A program made the translations under genes and the position numbers. From contig PAHD01000007.1 in the NCBI GenBank assembly GCA_002704685.1, positions 38,628 through 44,975 on the forward strand: a stretch of DNA of 6,348 nucleotides. Direction: 5' to 3'. Positions 5,296 through 6,348 of the stretch are shown here, one piece after another. The notes below the pieces were generated by a model that worked only from the letters and a program-made list of their open reading frames with translations, ran no database searches and was not told where the DNA came from. Source of the DNA: Fidelibacterota bacterium (GTDB taxonomy: Bacteria; Fidelibacterota; Marinisomatia; SCGC-AAA003-L08; D37C17). How positions within the stretch are numbered: the first letter of the stretch is position 1; each line of letters opens with the position of its first letter.

Positions 5296-6348
5296 TTAAA
5301 TACTTTTTAATTTTTTTAATTAAAGATTCTGGTAAACTTGTTTTTGTTTTTATTTGTTCTAAATCATCATTAACAAACATTTTCAAACTATCATAATTAT
5401 CCCAAATCATTTTAATTCTTTTTTTACCTAACCCTTTAACTGAATCTAATTTTGAACTAAATAAATCACTCTTTCTTTTTTTACGATGAAAATTAATTGA
5501 AAAGCGATGAACTTCATCTCTAATATTTCTCAATAAATATAATGATGGTGATGTTTTACTTATATTTTGTGGATCTGATTTCCCAGGCAAATAAACATCT
5601 TCAAGCTTCTTTGCTAAACCAATTACAGTAATATAGTCTAAACCTAGCTTACCAAGAGAACTTTTGGCTGCAGATAATTGACCTTTCCCACCATCAATTA
5701 ATATTAAGTCAGGTAGTTTATTTTTTTCTTTTAACTGCCTTTTATATCGTCTGAAAACAACTTCTCTCATTGATTCAAAATCATCTATTCCTTTTACTGT
5801 TTTAATATTAAAATGTCTATATTCTTTTTTTTGAGGCTTACCATTAACAAAACATACTAAGCCAGCAACTGGATTTTTTCCATTAATATTAGAGTTATCA
5901 AAGGCTTCTATTCTCTTGGGAATTACTGACATATTCAATGATTCTTTTAAATCTGATAAGATCTTTGGAACATAATCTTTTCTTTTAATTTTATTAAACA
6001 ATATTTCTTTTAATTTTAAATCATTATTTTTTATACAAATTTGAAGTAACTTTTTTTTGCTTCCTATTTTTGGATTAACAATTGATACTTTCTTATTAAA
6101 TCGTAAAAGTAACCAATTTTTAATACTTTGCTTATTTTGAAGATTGCAAGGTACGATAATTTCTTTTGGAATATCCATAGTCAAATGATAGTATTGAATC
6201 AAAAACTTATCTATTTCGTTTGGTAAATCAAAAATATTATTAATTTTTAAATTAAAAGTTTCTTTACCAACTAGAAGACCATTTCTTATACGCATAACAA
6301 ATGCAACACCATAACTTTCTTTGTAAGAAATATTAAAAATATCCTGAT
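5273..6348 (-). CDS. uvrC: UvrABC excinuclease subunit UvrC, C-terminal part
   Basis: UvrC makes the incisions on both sides of a DNA lesion in nucleotide excision repair, working with UvrB. The reading frame runs open through the window edge: 17 further codons (QDIFNISYKESYGVAFV) precede the Met at 6295 and continue the family pattern, so that Met is internal. Numbering from it, a UvrB-binding-like stretch lies near 78-100. The RNase H-like 5' endonuclease domain carries RIEAFDNSN with D133, GIDDFESMR with D171/D172, DLILIDGGKGQ with D201, and RDEVHRF with H263. These match E. coli D399, D438, D466 and H538 as I align them from memory. A helix-hairpin-helix domain (LDSVKGLGKKRIKMIW, 283-298, to about 333) closes the protein. 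The N-terminal GIY-YIG 3' nuclease is outside the window. The catalytic residues visible are intact. Confidence 0.95.
   Translation of the reverse strand, partial: QDIFNISYKESYGVAFVMRIRNGLLVGKETFNLKINNIFDLPNEIDKFLIQYYHLTMDIPKEIIVPCNLQNKQSIKNWLLLRFNKKVSIVNPKIGSKKKLLQICIKNNDLKLKEILFNKIKRKDYVPKILSDLKESLNMSVIPKRIEAFDNSNINGKNPVAGLVCFVNGKPQKKEYRHFNIKTVKGIDDFESMREVVFRRYKRQLKEKNKLPDLILIDGGKGQLSAAKSSLGKLGLDYITVIGLAKKLEDVYLPGKSDPQNISKTSPSLYLLRNIRDEVHRFSINFHRKKRKSDLFSSKLDSVKGLGKKRIKMIWDNYDSLKMFVNDDLEQIKTKTSLPESLIKKIKKYLNEKNNSS

Noticed and set aside
6295..6295. Met at 6295 as the true start of a 340-residue protein
   Set aside because: The frame stays open to the window edge and the upstream 17 codons continue the UvrC pattern, so this Met is internal and the gene is cut by the window.
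1..6348. CRISPR array, tRNA, rRNA, insertion sequence, or defence system
   Set aside because: No spaced direct repeats, no tRNA-like or rRNA-like stretches and no transposase or defence-type domains were seen; nearly all bases belong to recognisable housekeeping or ccs genes.

Overview
The window is a very AT-rich, gene-dense bacterial segment with almost no non-coding DNA. It holds two convergent transcription units that meet tail to tail at about position 422-433. The coding style (strong A/T codon bias, genes overlapping by 4 to 23 bases, no clear Shine-Dalgarno sequences, TTG and GTG starts) and the gene content suggest an uncultured, probably marine, Gram-negative bacterium. A System II cytochrome c maturation operon in which CcsA carries a large periplasmic N-terminal domain, next to a 'GGG..NVNRWR' lipoprotein, is familiar from the FCB and PVC groups (Bacteroidota, Marinimicrobia/SAR406, Verrucomicrobia, Planctomycetes). 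A Marinimicrobia-like source is my best guess. It is an inference, not something the sequence proves.

Plus strand, 1-433: the C-terminal end of a peptide-methionine sulfoxide reductase MsrA, cut by the window edge, followed after 5 bases by a small two-helix DUF2905 membrane protein.

Minus strand, read from 6348 down to 422: the C-terminal half or so of UvrC (cut by the window edge) overlaps a SixA-like histidine phosphatase by 23 bases. A 54-base gap, the largest non-coding stretch in the window, carries a possible promoter. Then come four overlapping genes: a small lipoprotein (GTG start), a ResB/CcsB protein (TTG start inside the lipoprotein stop), a CcsA protein with an extra periplasmic domain of about 290 residues, and a DUF1295 membrane protein.

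The central unit is the haem-handling cytochrome c synthase. ResB supplies one membrane histidine (H95). CcsA supplies the WWD motif, two periplasmic histidines (H445, H576) and one membrane histidine (H538). Together these rebuild the full haem-ligand set known for fused CcsBA proteins. The lipoprotein and DUF1295 protein are tightly coupled to the synthase and have no assigned role; they are the best candidates for something undescribed. No cytochrome c (CXXCH), thioredoxin-like ResA/CcsX or CcdA is encoded here, so substrate and thiol-reduction partners must lie elsewhere. I saw no mobile element, CRISPR array, tRNA or rRNA.
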